A stretch of DNA of 64,000 nt from Phycisphaerales bacterium (lineage in GTDB: Bacteria; Planctomycetota; Phycisphaerae; Sedimentisphaerales; UBA12454), in contig PLMU01000011.1 in assembly GCA_003142595.1 (NCBI GenBank), positions 4,713 through 68,712 on the forward strand, given 5' to 3'. Position 1 is the stretch's first letter, and each line of letters opens with the position of its first letter. Made by a program: the position numbers and the translations under genes. The notes beneath the pieces are model-generated. The model worked only from the letters and a program-made list of their open reading frames with translations, did no database searches and was not told where the DNA came from. Below, piece after piece: positions 25,301 to 33,957 of the stretch.

Positions 25301-26875
25301 ACATTGCCCGGTTATCGGGTCGGTCTTAAAACAGCCGCGTTCGCTAAGAATATCTATATGCTCGATAAATTGCTCATCGACCATCTGGCCGATGGCAACG
25401 ATAATCTGGTCGGCATCAACCGTCATAACATCTTTTTCATCATAAACGGGACGGAAACGCTTCTGGTCGTCGAAAACTCTTGTGCAGCGTTTCAACTCTA
25501 TTGCGACCGCTGAATTTTTGCTTACAATTCGCTTCGGTCCCCAGCCGTTTCGAATCTTTATATTTTCTGCCAGTGTCGCTTCAACCTCTTCTTTGTAAGC
25601 GGGCATTTCGTTTCGCTGCTCAAGACAAATCATTTCGACATTTTTGGCACCGAGCCGCAGCGCGGTTCTTGCGACATCGACAGCAACATTACCGCCGCCG
25701 ATAACAACCACTTTGTTTTTAACTTTCGGTTTATTTGCTGAAGCGGCCTGTCTGAGGAATTCAACTCCGCCAAGAACACCGTTTATTTGCTCGCCTTCAA
25801 TACCAACTTTTCTGCTTTTGTTGGCGCCGGCACCGATGAACACAGCAGCATTGTCTTTCCGCAGCGTGTGAATGGTAATATCCTGACCGACGCGGCAATT
25901 ATAAATAAATTTAACGCCCTTTCGGCGGATAATTTCGATTTCATGGTCAAGGACTTTCTTCGGCAGCCGATATTCTGGAATGCCCCATCTAAGCATACCG
26001 CCGGCGGCGTCGAGTGCTTCATAAACCGTAACAGCAAATCCCGCATCTGCCAAATCATTTGCTGCGGTAAGCCCTGCAGGCCCTGAACCTATTATTGCGA
26101 TTTTTTTGGCGTCAGCCGAAGGAGTTTTTTCCGGCGGCAGTTCCAGTTGACCTGCCTGGAGTAATTCCATTTCTTTATCCGATGCGAACCGTTTGAGCAA
26201 TCTTATCGCAATCGGGTCGTCCGCTTTGCCTCGCATGCATTCAGCTTCGCACGGATGTGTGCATACCCTGCCGCAAATAGCGGAAAGCGGATTTCTTTGG
26301 CGAATCAGATTAACGGCTTTTACATATTCTTTTTTCTTTATAAGCTGAACATATCCCTGAACATTTACATTCGCAGGACATTTAATCTTACAAGGCGAGT
26401 GCCCGTTTTTAAGAATTCCAAAAATATTCGGAGTCGCTTGCGCGTAATGTTTGGCGATGCCTTTTCTGGTTCCCAGACATCGGTTGAACTCATCCGGTAT
26501 GTCCACCGGGCAAACCTGTGTGCATTCACTGCAGCCGGTGCATTTATCTTCGTCCACATATCGCGGATATCTTTTGACCGTTGCTTTAAAATTGCCGGGC
26601 TGTCCCTGCAGGTCCACCAGTTCAGAAAGCGTCAATATCTCAATATTTAAATTTCGTGCGCACTCGACAAGTTTCGGCGAGACGATGCACGTTGCACAGT
26701 CGCCTGTCGGAAATGTCTTGTCCAGATGCGCCATCATTCCGCCGATAGCAGCATCACGCTCGACCAGATATACCTTAAAACCGCTGTTTGCTAAATCCAG
26801 CGCCGCCTGAACACCGGCGATACCGCCGCCCTGCACAAGCACTGCACCTGTTTTTTTGTCATCAAGTTTACTCAT
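22382..26875 (-). CDS. hdrA: Giant HdrA with inserted GltD/NfnB-like NADPH module and duplicated HdrA core
   Basis: 1497 residues, about twice the size of ordinary HdrA. Order: a HdrA FAD site (VQGGGIAGVQAALDLANSG, ~15-33) with a [4Fe-4S] motif (CTGCSECTQVCPVD, ~112); a GltD/NfnB-like module with its own Cys motifs (CKIKCPANVNVQGY; CGRVCTHPCEAECMRG), an FAD site (IIGSGPAGLTAANDLA, ~262) and an NADP site (VVVIGGGNVAVDVA, ~391); the rest of the first HdrA (CLNCALCSECNQCVEACEQ and WIQCVGSRDSSCGNEYCSS); a second HdrA core (VFVCHCGMNIASVVDVEG; VIGGGLSGMTSALAL; MIQCVGSRNTEHPYCSRIC); and a C-terminal ferredoxin pair (CISCMTCVNTCPYSAP; CMGCGICASECPARAI). HdrA is the electron-bifurcating flavoprotein. 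The inserted module suggests direct NAD(P)H oxidation or reduction. It overlaps hdrB by 8 bases. Confidence 0.88.
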   Translation of the reverse strand: MSKLDDKKTGAVLVQGGGIAGVQAALDLANSGFKVYLVERDAAIGGMMAHLDKTFPTGDCATCIVSPKLVECARNLNIEILTLSELVDLQGQPGNFKATVKRYPRYVDEDKCTGCSECTQVCPVDIPDEFNRCLGTRKGIAKHYAQATPNIFGILKNGHSPCKIKCPANVNVQGYVQLIKKKEYVKAVNLIRQRNPLSAICGRVCTHPCEAECMRGKADDPIAIRLLKRFASDKEMELLQAGQLELPPEKTPSADAKKIAIIGSGPAGLTAANDLADAGFAVTVYEALDAAGGMLRWGIPEYRLPKKVLDHEIEIIRRKGVKFIYNCRVGQDITIHTLRKDNAAVFIGAGANKSRKVGIEGEQINGVLGGVEFLRQAASANKPKVKNKVVVIGGGNVAVDVARTALRLGAKNVEMICLEQRNEMPAYKEEVEATLAENIKIRNGWGPKRIVSKNSAVAIELKRCTRVFDDQKRFRPVYDEKDVMTVDADQIIVAIGQMVDEQFIEHIDILSERGCFKTDPITGQCSQKNVFAGGDNSSGPLSVIEAIAAGKRAAESIERFINEKDLLADRFSETIRPIPEDLLPSIDDVEKKTRPKPEELPVSKRLSSFDEVEKGLTEEQALAEAERCLNCALCSECNQCVEACEQHAIDHAMKERTIELEVGSVILTPGFKEFDAERKGEFGYGRYANVVTSVQFERMLSAAGPFEGHVIRLSDGREAKRIAWIQCVGSRDSSCGNEYCSSICCMMATKQAMVASDHVSGLDATIFYIDIRAYGKDFDQYYERAKAQENIHYIKSIPSRIYQDFQSKDLSVNFIDENNQVQMRDFDLVVLSVGMESPASMKELTSRLDIKLNDYNFCLTDRLNPLSTSVPGVFVGGAFQEPKDIPETVTQASAAASMAMELLASSRNTLITKKVYPPEHDVTDEKPRIGVFVCHCGMNIASVVDVEGVVKNIENQPGVVVANHTMFTCSDTSLSNIKDMIREHRLNRIVVASCTPRTHEPLFRETLREAGLNPYLFEMANIRDQCSWVHTTQPQSATEKATELVKMAIARAHLLSPLESGTLQVNQTGLVIGGGLSGMTSALALANQGFVTHLVEQADRLGGNLHDIHFTFEQNDITGFTKNLIKKVESNPNIKVYLGTEIASIAGHIGKFNITLSKAGQKSEITTGAIIVATGAGKAQTSEFLYGKSQQVLTQVELEKRLFEKTYPAKGQNIVMIQCVGSRNTEHPYCSRICCSMAVKNALAIKKQDPNANIYVLYRDVRTYGFREKYYMQAREAGVVFIRYNPDAPPQIRQNGELVVTLKSPDLSEQIEIEADNVVLSTGVEADKVNNKRISDMLKVPLNADGFYVEAHMKLRPVDFTTEGIFLCGLAHSPKAIDENISQARAAAARAATVLSKTQLEVSAQVSYVDQQKCISCMTCVNTCPYSAPFCNKDGKGQIEAAKCMGCGICASECPARAIQLHHFETDQFLVMIRQLFESGNGQAQQETEIKKITEKV

Positions 26876-27746
26876 TGCTGTTTTGAGCCACCTTTTCTAA
26901 AATATTTGAAGCCGGAACCATAAGTTTTTTGAATCCGAGTTTATCCGGGCTGATGCCGAAACTTAGTCCGAGAAGTTGCGTGATATATACAATCGGCATT
27001 TCATAATCTCTGCCGGTTTGCTTTTTAATGTCCTGCTGCCGCAAATCAAGATTGACCTGGCACATCGGGCAGCTCACCGCTATGCAATCGGCCCCTGCCT
27101 TCTGAGCCATACCGAGAATTGAATCCGTCAGATCTACCACCACATCAGTTCTCGTAAGCGACAAACCTCCGCCACAGCATTCGACCTTGCCCGACCAGTC
27201 AATACTTTCTCCGCCAATAACTTTTACCAGCTTATCGAGCGATGTCGGATTTTCAGGGTCGTCGAATTTCATAACTTTCGGCGGACGAACAAGCAGGCAG
27301 CCGTAATAACAAGCTACCTTAAGACCTTTTAGCGAATGTTTGACGGCCTTTTTAATTGTCTCAAGTCCGACATCTTTAAGAAGCACTTCTACAAAGTGTC
27401 GAACGTTAACCGAACCATCGTAATCTCTGCCGATTGCGTCGCAAACACTTGTGCGAATTTCGGAATCGGTCGAGATTTCGTTGTTTGCCATTTTCATTCT
27501 GTTGTAGCAAGCTGCGCAATTAACAACCATATCCAGTCCCATATCCTTAACTTTGACCAGGCTGGCAGCTGGCAACGAAGCGGCCAATATTCGGTCCGTT
27601 TGATGACCCGCAGTTGCTCCGCAGCATGTCCAGCCTTTTGGCTCTACCATCTCGATTCCCAAAGCCTTGGCAACAGCCAAAGTAGATTCGTGCATATCGC
27701 GGGCTGTCGATTCAGCAGAACATCCTGGATAATAAGCATACCTCAT
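26868..27746 (-). CDS. hdrB: Heterodisulfide reductase-type subunit HdrB (two CCG domains)
   Basis: 292 residues. The first CCG domain shows YYPGCSAESTA, WTCCGATAGHQ and VVNCAACYNRMK; the second shows CYYGCLLVRPP, KVECCGGGLSL and SCPMCQVNLDLR. These Cys sets bind the non-cubane [4Fe-4S] clusters of HdrB. In methanogens HdrB reduces CoM-S-S-CoB. In bacteria without that disulfide it acts as an electron relay or reduces other acceptors. The start overlaps the hdrC stop (4 bases). Here it probably relays electrons within an HdrABC-MvhD-MetFV complex. Confidence 0.9.
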   Translation of the reverse strand: MRYAYYPGCSAESTARDMHESTLAVAKALGIEMVEPKGWTCCGATAGHQTDRILAASLPAASLVKVKDMGLDMVVNCAACYNRMKMANNEISTDSEIRTSVCDAIGRDYDGSVNVRHFVEVLLKDVGLETIKKAVKHSLKGLKVACYYGCLLVRPPKVMKFDDPENPTSLDKLVKVIGGESIDWSGKVECCGGGLSLTRTDVVVDLTDSILGMAQKAGADCIAVSCPMCQVNLDLRQQDIKKQTGRDYEMPIVYITQLLGLSFGISPDKLGFKKLMVPASNILEKVAQNSNE

Positions 27747-28312
27747 ACTTTGGCCCCTTTATTTTCTTTAGTTTTTTTGAATATCCTTCGGACGATTTTT
27801 CTGTCGCCATGGAGCGAAGGTATCAGCGATATTTTGCCTTTTTTGATCATTGTCGGAAATTTTTCCGTGTCGTTCATAAATTTACCTGTCCCAAGTTTAT
27901 AGGCGGCTATCATCGCGATTTCGTATGTTCGGCCGAAAATTTCCACTGTTTTCAAAAATGCCTTGTTAAACAGCGGCACATTGCCTTTCTGTTTCGATGC
28001 CTTCCTTTCAAGTGCCAGTTTTCGCAACGCGTCTATTATCGCCGCAACTTCAATTCCCATCGGACAGCGAGTCGAACAGGTCTCGCACGAAACGCACGTC
28101 CATATAATATCGCTTTCAAGCAGCTCATCCCCTGCGTTCAGGTGCAACCGTCGCATAATCTCCGAAGGCCTTGATACAGTCTGTTTATTCACAGGACATC
28201 CGCTGGAGCATTTCTTGCACTGCAAACAAATGCTCAGGTCAGCGCCGCTTAGCTGCTCAACAATCTCCTTAAGACGGTCGCTTTTTTTAGTTTTTCTAAT
28301 CGTTATCGTCAT
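27743..28312 (-). CDS. hdrC: Heterodisulfide reductase-type subunit HdrC (2x[4Fe-4S])
   Basis: 189 residues. Two ferredoxin motifs, ICLQCKKCSSGCPVNK (near residue 29) and WTCVSCETCSTRCPMGIE (near 71), carry the cubane clusters that connect HdrA to HdrB. The rest is helical and soluble. It follows the glutamate-synthase amidotransferase gene by 15 bases and overlaps hdrB by four. The gene order C-B-A is the common bacterial arrangement. Confidence 0.9.
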   Translation of the reverse strand: MTITIRKTKKSDRLKEIVEQLSGADLSICLQCKKCSSGCPVNKQTVSRPSEIMRRLHLNAGDELLESDIIWTCVSCETCSTRCPMGIEVAAIIDALRKLALERKASKQKGNVPLFNKAFLKTVEIFGRTYEIAMIAAYKLGTGKFMNDTEKFPTMIKKGKISLIPSLHGDRKIVRRIFKKTKENKGAKV

Positions 28313-28327
28313 ATTTTCTTTCGCAAT

Positions 28328-31003
28328 CTATTCTGTTTTTGCGGCCGGTTCTTCCTCTTCTTCAAATGCCTCTTCAGTATCGTCCGTATTTTCTTCCGAG
28401 GCTGCAGCAGAAATATGGCCGGGAACAACTTTTCGATAAACTTTTTCCGGTTTCTGTTTTCGGCCGTTCACTGTCAAAAGCTGGTCTATTGTTATTCCAA
28501 AAAGTTTTTGATTTTCTTCAAGGTAAGGCAGAATCAAATCCCAGTCCTGGTCTGTAAGCTCGGCAAAGTGTCCGCCGTTCAACTGCTGGTCGACCAGCAT
28601 ATTATTGGGGTCGCGGACATAAATCGCCCCGCCCGATGCGAGAGAAAACAGGTTGCTGCCCGGATAAGGATGCGGCAGAGAAACCAATCGTCCGTCGTCA
28701 TCGAATTTGACACCGTTTAATACAACAAAACCACCACCGTTATAAGGATCGCCCGCCATAAATGATTCAGCGAGAAAATCCAGACACGTGCCATTTATTA
28801 CCACTCTGGGTCTGCCGACAGAATTGATAAGAGGTCTTCCCGCCGCGTTTCCCAGAACAAATACGCTTCCGCCTTTGGCTCCGTACATAAATGTCTGGCC
28901 CACGTCGCCGTAAATAACTAATTTTCCCCTTTTTATAATTTGCCCAAGCTGGTCCTGTGCGTTTCCATGCACGCTAATTGTAAGTCCGTCGATGCCCGAA
29001 CTGAGATAATCGCCGCTGCTGCCGTAAACATCTATTGTCACTTCATCGGTATCAGGCCCAAGTCCGCAGCCTATGTACCGCTGACCGATGCAATTAAAGC
29101 TGATAAAATGCCGCCACCCTTTTATATATGCGTTGACCAGCAGAGTCGCGTCGCAGTCGTTCCCTTCCGGCGCAAAATGTGCTGCGTCTATTACAAGAGT
29201 CTTTTCATTGCCCTGCGGACCTCTTAGACTGTCACGAGTATCAAAATCTATTAGGCGAAATTCGCCTTCATAAGAATTATTATTGATGATATTTGGAATT
29301 CCGTTCAGCAGCCGTTTCATCTCACCGTGTATTATATGAAGAATATGACTGCGTTTCTTCGAACCGGTCGAATATCTTCGGTCGTTAAGCCGGCTCAAAA
29401 CCTCTATAGCGGTAGTCGTTTCAGCCGCGTTTTTCGCCTGGTTCACTATTTGCTGACACGCCAGCCGAAACTCATCGAACGTCCACTCGGGTATCAGCTC
29501 TCGCATCATTTCGAAAATCGCCAGGCTGTTGCCGGGCACGAATTTTTCGTTGATTACAGTCTGGATTGCTTCCTCGGATTCGGAGGATACCAAAACTCCC
29601 TGTGTAAAATCGCATCTATCTGTACCAGCCGGCATTTGAACTTCTTTGCCGAATTTGTCTGTGCACGTAATTTTCATTTTGCCGGCCGAATCTTTTTCAA
29701 GATTGAATATAAACGACCCGCCGTCCGTATAACTGCCGCCGCGTGCGTTCCAGTATTTGTCCGCCACCGGGCATATTCTATCGTCATCTTGCGACATACT
29801 GAGCAATGTCGCATCAATCGCCTGTTTTTCCGAGCATATCAATCCGACCTGCACCTCGCCATCGCAGAATGCGAACACCTGCGGCCGCAGCATTGCGGTA
29901 TCGGTAATGCCCATCAGTTGCAATTTCTTTTCGCGAACAATATTGCGTGCGATAATGAAAAACCACGGGCCGTCAGGCGAACCGTGTATGTGAGCCGCCT
30001 GTATGGCTCTGTAATTTTTTTGTTTCTCTTCGTCCAGTCGGTCGAAATCCAATTCCGTCGTCGGGGCAAGTGCCTCGATGATATACTCGAGCGGATAATG
30101 ATAAGTCCTGCTCAATAAATCAAACAGCAGTGCCGATACTTCTGTATCCGTCAGAAATTGCGGATATATATTTCGCTGCCTCAGATATTCCGTTACCGAA
30201 TGGTAATTTGCAAAGTCGCCGTTGTGTACAAGCGCCATATCGATTGCCGCGAAAGGATGTGCTCCGCCGGGATGCCATACTCGGCCCTTTGTCGGGAACC
30301 GTTGATGTGCTATCCAAACGTGAGCACGAAGGTCTTCAATTTTATAATATTTTACAATCGCTTCAGCAAAGCCGACGACCTTTAATATCATAATATTTCT
30401 GCCGTGAGAAAGAACAAAGGCTCTCTTCTCGCCTAAAGACGCGTAATATTTCTGATTAAGCTCAAAGCTGTTCTGACTAATAAATTCTTCTTCCGCTTCC
30501 CCGCGCTCAAGTTTCTGCAGATTATTCTTTGCAATAAACGAATCCAGCACCGCAGGCTTAACGCGAACAAAATATCGGCAGACATCGGGAGGTTTTACTT
30601 CCAGGCCGGGCACGGTTTTCCAGTCATCGACTTTATCGAGCTGACTCATCGCCGCGATATCGAAATTGGGCGTGATAAATTGCTTTTCTATTTCCGGCCG
30701 GACTTTATCGTCCAGGAACGCTACGTGCAGCATATAATAATTTTCGAGCACTTCCCTGCTTACGCCCATTTGTTCCGACACAAATCCAACCGCAGCTATA
30801 CCGCCGCCTTTGCCGTTTCCTCGATTGTGCATCTGCCGCGAAGGTTCGTAAATATGTTTGCCCGCCGCCGGCTCACTGCAGCAAAAACCGACAACGCCGC
30901 AACCGCCTTCTTCTGCTTCTTTTTTTATCTCAGAAGAACAGTTGAGGTTTTCAGCCAGTTGTTTTCTCGAATATGCAAGTTTTTTTATTAATTCATCGTT
31001 CAT
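28328..31003 (-). CDS. gltB: Glutamate synthase glutamine amidotransferase + GXGXG subunit
   Basis: 891 residues combining two of the three GltB regions. The class II amidotransferase domain starts at EGGCGVVGFCC; the Cys at residue 35 would become the N-terminal nucleophile after removal of a ~34-residue propeptide, as in other GltB proteins. HQRFPTKGRVWHPGGAHPFA is the glutamine-site motif. After ~residue 600 comes the beta-helix GXGXG domain (GDYLSSGIDGLTISVHGNAQ; GAKGGSVFVLGNAAGRPL). The FMN synthase region is absent here and lies in the two neighbouring genes. It ends with an acidic tail. It hydrolyses glutamine and passes ammonia to the synthase subunit. Confidence 0.86.
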   Translation of the reverse strand: MNDELIKKLAYSRKQLAENLNCSSEIKKEAEEGGCGVVGFCCSEPAAGKHIYEPSRQMHNRGNGKGGGIAAVGFVSEQMGVSREVLENYYMLHVAFLDDKVRPEIEKQFITPNFDIAAMSQLDKVDDWKTVPGLEVKPPDVCRYFVRVKPAVLDSFIAKNNLQKLERGEAEEEFISQNSFELNQKYYASLGEKRAFVLSHGRNIMILKVVGFAEAIVKYYKIEDLRAHVWIAHQRFPTKGRVWHPGGAHPFAAIDMALVHNGDFANYHSVTEYLRQRNIYPQFLTDTEVSALLFDLLSRTYHYPLEYIIEALAPTTELDFDRLDEEKQKNYRAIQAAHIHGSPDGPWFFIIARNIVREKKLQLMGITDTAMLRPQVFAFCDGEVQVGLICSEKQAIDATLLSMSQDDDRICPVADKYWNARGGSYTDGGSFIFNLEKDSAGKMKITCTDKFGKEVQMPAGTDRCDFTQGVLVSSESEEAIQTVINEKFVPGNSLAIFEMMRELIPEWTFDEFRLACQQIVNQAKNAAETTTAIEVLSRLNDRRYSTGSKKRSHILHIIHGEMKRLLNGIPNIINNNSYEGEFRLIDFDTRDSLRGPQGNEKTLVIDAAHFAPEGNDCDATLLVNAYIKGWRHFISFNCIGQRYIGCGLGPDTDEVTIDVYGSSGDYLSSGIDGLTISVHGNAQDQLGQIIKRGKLVIYGDVGQTFMYGAKGGSVFVLGNAAGRPLINSVGRPRVVINGTCLDFLAESFMAGDPYNGGGFVVLNGVKFDDDGRLVSLPHPYPGSNLFSLASGGAIYVRDPNNMLVDQQLNGGHFAELTDQDWDLILPYLEENQKLFGITIDQLLTVNGRKQKPEKVYRKVVPGHISAAASEENTDDTEEAFEEEEEPAAKTE

Positions 31004-32580
31004 TTTTTCACCCCGACATCATTGGAATAGTCAAGATGCATTAAAAGATCGCTGCGGCCTCGAAGTTCTTTGACGCTGCGCATTCCAAACTGCTGAAGAA
31101 TCCTGACAATCTCTTTGCGCCATGCGCTATAAAGGTTAATAATCCGCTGAGTGCCCCAGTCGATATTTAATTTTTTACACAATTCCGGGTCGGTAGTCGC
31201 GATACCTCTCGGACAGCCTCGTCCGCTTTCACATCTGCTGCAACGTATGCAGCCAAGCGCGACCAATTCCGCTGTTCCTACGACGACTCCATCTGCACCA
31301 AGTGCGATAGCTTTGGCAATATCGTGTGCCGAGCGTATTCCGCCGCTTGCTATGAGCGTTACCTTGTCACGAGCCCCTTCATCCGTCAGAAAATTATGCA
31401 CCCTGCCAATAGCATACTCAATCGGCATCGCGATATTTTTCTTTGCGATATCAGGTGCCGCGCCGGTTCCGCCGTATCCGCCGTCTATATGTACGATATG
31501 AGTGCCCGCAGAATAACTGCCGACCGCGACCATATCGACATCCGTCGGCGTCGATACTTTTGTCGATATCAATGCCCGTCTGTTGACATGCTTAATCCAG
31601 TCGATGTGTTTCATATGGTCTTCGATGGAATATACGCTGTGAAACGGGAATGGCGAGAACAGTGATATCCCAAGCACCGCTTCGCGCATTTTCGCGACTG
31701 CGACAGTATTTTTATCGCCCAGCAAATGTCCACCAAGACCCGGCTTTGCTCCCTGCGCATATTTGAATTCCACGATCGGCACACGCTGAATCGTTTCCTC
31801 GCGCACACCGAATAGGCCCGTCGCAACCTGTGTAATCACATGTTCGTCGTATGGCCTCATACGTTCCATATACCCGCCTTCGCCGGTGCACGTGAACGTA
31901 TTCCACGCGACAGCAGCCCTTGCTTTTGATAATTGCGTTGCGTTGCTCACCGAGCCGAACGACATTCCGCCCCCATACCACGGAATATCAATTTTTATTT
32001 TCGGCCGTCCATCGTCGCGTTTATTCAGCAGGATGCTCGTATCAATCTCGTCTTCGCTGAGTTTTACAGGCGGCTTGTCAGGGAATTTGAATCTAAGTTT
32101 ATCGAATCCCCCGCCGGAATTGCCGCACTGGTAATTATAACCGTAAGCCGAATCGGGCACATCGCCGGTTTCCGCCATTTTCCACGTCGCCAAAATCAAA
32201 TCCGCCGGCCAGCGATAATCCCCCATCGTCTTATACATCGAGCTTTCTTTGAGCTCCAATGCTCCGTTGGGACAGTTCGCTATGCAGTAATGACCACTTT
32301 TTTCGCAGGATGTTCCAATGCACAAATGATTATTCGGCTCGCCGAAATATTTGTAGCCCGGTTTCAGCGTATGAACGTTATATTTGCACAATTGGGCGCA
32401 TTTGCCGCAAAGTTTGCATTTGCCATTGCGATGGACAATATACCTGGCGATTTCATTCCGATACCGCGGCGGCGTAAATTTGACATCGCGCGTCACTTTT
32501 TCCTGCGGCACAAGTGTCTTCACCGTATTTTCGGGTAATATTTCCCTAATTGCTTTTTCTTGTTCCGAATAATTTGCCAA
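31000..32580 (-). CDS. Glutamate synthase FMN-binding subunit with ferredoxin motifs (archaeal-type)
   Basis: About 526 residues. An N-terminal ferredoxin part (CKLCGKCAQLCKYNV, then CIGTSCEKSGHYCIANCP) precedes the FMN synthase barrel: PWYGGGMSFGSVSNATQLS, CTGEGGYMERMRPYDEH, FKYAQGAKPGLGGHL, HIDGGYGGTGAAPDIAKK and ASGGIRSAHDIAKAIALGAD. A Cys set near the end (CIRCSRCESGRGCPRG) matches the GltB [3Fe-4S] site. It makes glutamate from 2-oxoglutarate and ammonia. The frame is open to an ATG at 32625, but that gives an 80-base overlap with the upstream gene. I prefer TTG at 32580, preceded by GAAAAGGA. The stop overlaps the gltB start. Confidence 0.84.
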   Translation of the reverse strand: MANYSEQEKAIREILPENTVKTLVPQEKVTRDVKFTPPRYRNEIARYIVHRNGKCKLCGKCAQLCKYNVHTLKPGYKYFGEPNNHLCIGTSCEKSGHYCIANCPNGALELKESSMYKTMGDYRWPADLILATWKMAETGDVPDSAYGYNYQCGNSGGGFDKLRFKFPDKPPVKLSEDEIDTSILLNKRDDGRPKIKIDIPWYGGGMSFGSVSNATQLSKARAAVAWNTFTCTGEGGYMERMRPYDEHVITQVATGLFGVREETIQRVPIVEFKYAQGAKPGLGGHLLGDKNTVAVAKMREAVLGISLFSPFPFHSVYSIEDHMKHIDWIKHVNRRALISTKVSTPTDVDMVAVGSYSAGTHIVHIDGGYGGTGAAPDIAKKNIAMPIEYAIGRVHNFLTDEGARDKVTLIASGGIRSAHDIAKAIALGADGVVVGTAELVALGCIRCSRCESGRGCPRGIATTDPELCKKLNIDWGTQRIINLYSAWRKEIVRILQQFGMRSVKELRGRSDLLMHLDYSNDVGVKK

Positions 32581-33943
32581 AGGTTTCCTTTTCAAGATTC
32601 TCAAAAAACATTGCGCGTCCGACATCGCCCCTAAGCCGCCGAACCTCGCGCATTCCCATCGCTCCCATAACTTCTATCAGTTGGTCGTGCCAGGCCGCGA
32701 CAAGATTCGTCATTCGCCCGACACCGTATTGGAAATCGATTTTTTCCAGCTTCGCCGGACACGTCATCCCCGGCCTGCAGCTACTGCAAAGATGGCATTC
32801 CAGTGCAATCATCACAGGCAGATTAATTGTTACCACATCCGCCCCGCATATTATCGCTTTTGCAACATGTTCCGGCAGTGCGATTCCACCCCCTGCCATA
32901 ATAGTTATTTCATCCCGGCACCCTTTTTCAATCAGCGCCGTATGAATCTGACGCAGCATATCTTTAATGAAACGCGGTTTCGCCGCTCCAATTTCATTGC
33001 CATTCAGGTCCGCCGAAACGTGTATCACTTCAACTTCTTTAAGCTGTGCAAGTTCGATCGCTCGTTCAATTCCACCAGCCGCCAAATCAACTCTGATAGC
33101 TATAACTATTTTTGGATGTATTGCTTTTATATCTTTAATGCGATCTGCCACACGAGGACTGTCGGCTATTTCAACCAGCCTCGTTTTCTTTAGCAGCTCA
33201 TTCGGCAAAGCAGGACTATCCGGCCCTAAATAAAATGCTATATGTTCCAGTTTTTTTTCGTCAACTGGTTTGTTGCGCCATTCAATTATTGCTATTATGT
33301 CGGTATTAACCGCCGTCTGTATAATAATTTCATCAAGTTGCGGCAGCGTGTGCACGTCCGATGTCATATCCAAAATCAATGGCATTGGAATCGAAACAAG
33401 TGGATGCGGATTTTTCGCTGTTGCGCCTGCCTGAAAATCCAGATACGATAATTTTCTGCCGATATCCACTGAGGTACTGATATACTCCCGCCCATGAATA
33501 CCATCCCGCGTCGGACGAACAATCTCGGACATGTCCGTCCACATAGAATCAAAACCCTGTCCTGAAAACGGGCCACGATATCCTGCTCCGGAAACCGGAA
33601 TTTTCGCTGTTTCAGCCTGAAGCCATGTCGTTTTAATAATGTCCGCTGTCCAATAACTGTTCCCGAGTTTTTCATATTCAGGATTTACCGCCATCTTCAG
33701 AATTCCTTTTGTGCAATCCTGAACGCACGATAAACATCCCATGCAATCGAAAAACAAAGCGTTCACTTCGCTTAGACTTCGAATATAATCCGCCTCCTGC
33801 CTGTAGCGGTCATAAACGCACGCCTTTTTCACGCAGTTATGACAGCATGCGCAATCTTCGCGCCAATCCACTATGCCGTATTTACCAATGCGCGGCATAC
33901 GCGGCGGTACAGGTTGAGTTTTAATATGATATTTTTCCGGCAT
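32546..33943 (-). CDS. Second glutamate-synthase-like FMN-domain protein, divergent active site
   Basis: 465 residues, paralogous to the downstream protein. Its N-terminal Cys motifs (CACCHNCVKKACVYDR; FDCMGCLSCVQDCTKG) and C-terminal region (CHLCSSCRPGMTCPAK; YGVGRMTNLVAAWHDQLIEV) align with it. The barrel core is divergent: the GGGMSFGS, EGGY and GGYGGTGAAP stretches are missing or replaced (for example SADLNGNEIGAAKPRFIKD), while MAGGGIALPEHVAKAIICGA keeps the phosphate-binding end. It may therefore be a structural or electron-transfer subunit rather than a synthase. It starts 14 bases after metF ends. Confidence 0.75.
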   Translation of the reverse strand: MPEKYHIKTQPVPPRMPRIGKYGIVDWREDCACCHNCVKKACVYDRYRQEADYIRSLSEVNALFFDCMGCLSCVQDCTKGILKMAVNPEYEKLGNSYWTADIIKTTWLQAETAKIPVSGAGYRGPFSGQGFDSMWTDMSEIVRPTRDGIHGREYISTSVDIGRKLSYLDFQAGATAKNPHPLVSIPMPLILDMTSDVHTLPQLDEIIIQTAVNTDIIAIIEWRNKPVDEKKLEHIAFYLGPDSPALPNELLKKTRLVEIADSPRVADRIKDIKAIHPKIVIAIRVDLAAGGIERAIELAQLKEVEVIHVSADLNGNEIGAAKPRFIKDMLRQIHTALIEKGCRDEITIMAGGGIALPEHVAKAIICGADVVTINLPVMIALECHLCSSCRPGMTCPAKLEKIDFQYGVGRMTNLVAAWHDQLIEVMGAMGMREVRRLRGDVGRAMFFENLEKETFGKLFGTRKSN

Positions 33944-33957
33944 ATCTTTCCCAGTAT

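Noticed and set aside
23336-26810. Several forward frames opposite hdrA
   Set aside because: All are shadows of the Cys-rich hdrA coding sequence on the other strand.
29327-30118. 263-residue forward frame opposite the glutamate synthase amidotransferase gene
   Set aside because: It mirrors a well-conserved gene and shows no domain or start signals.
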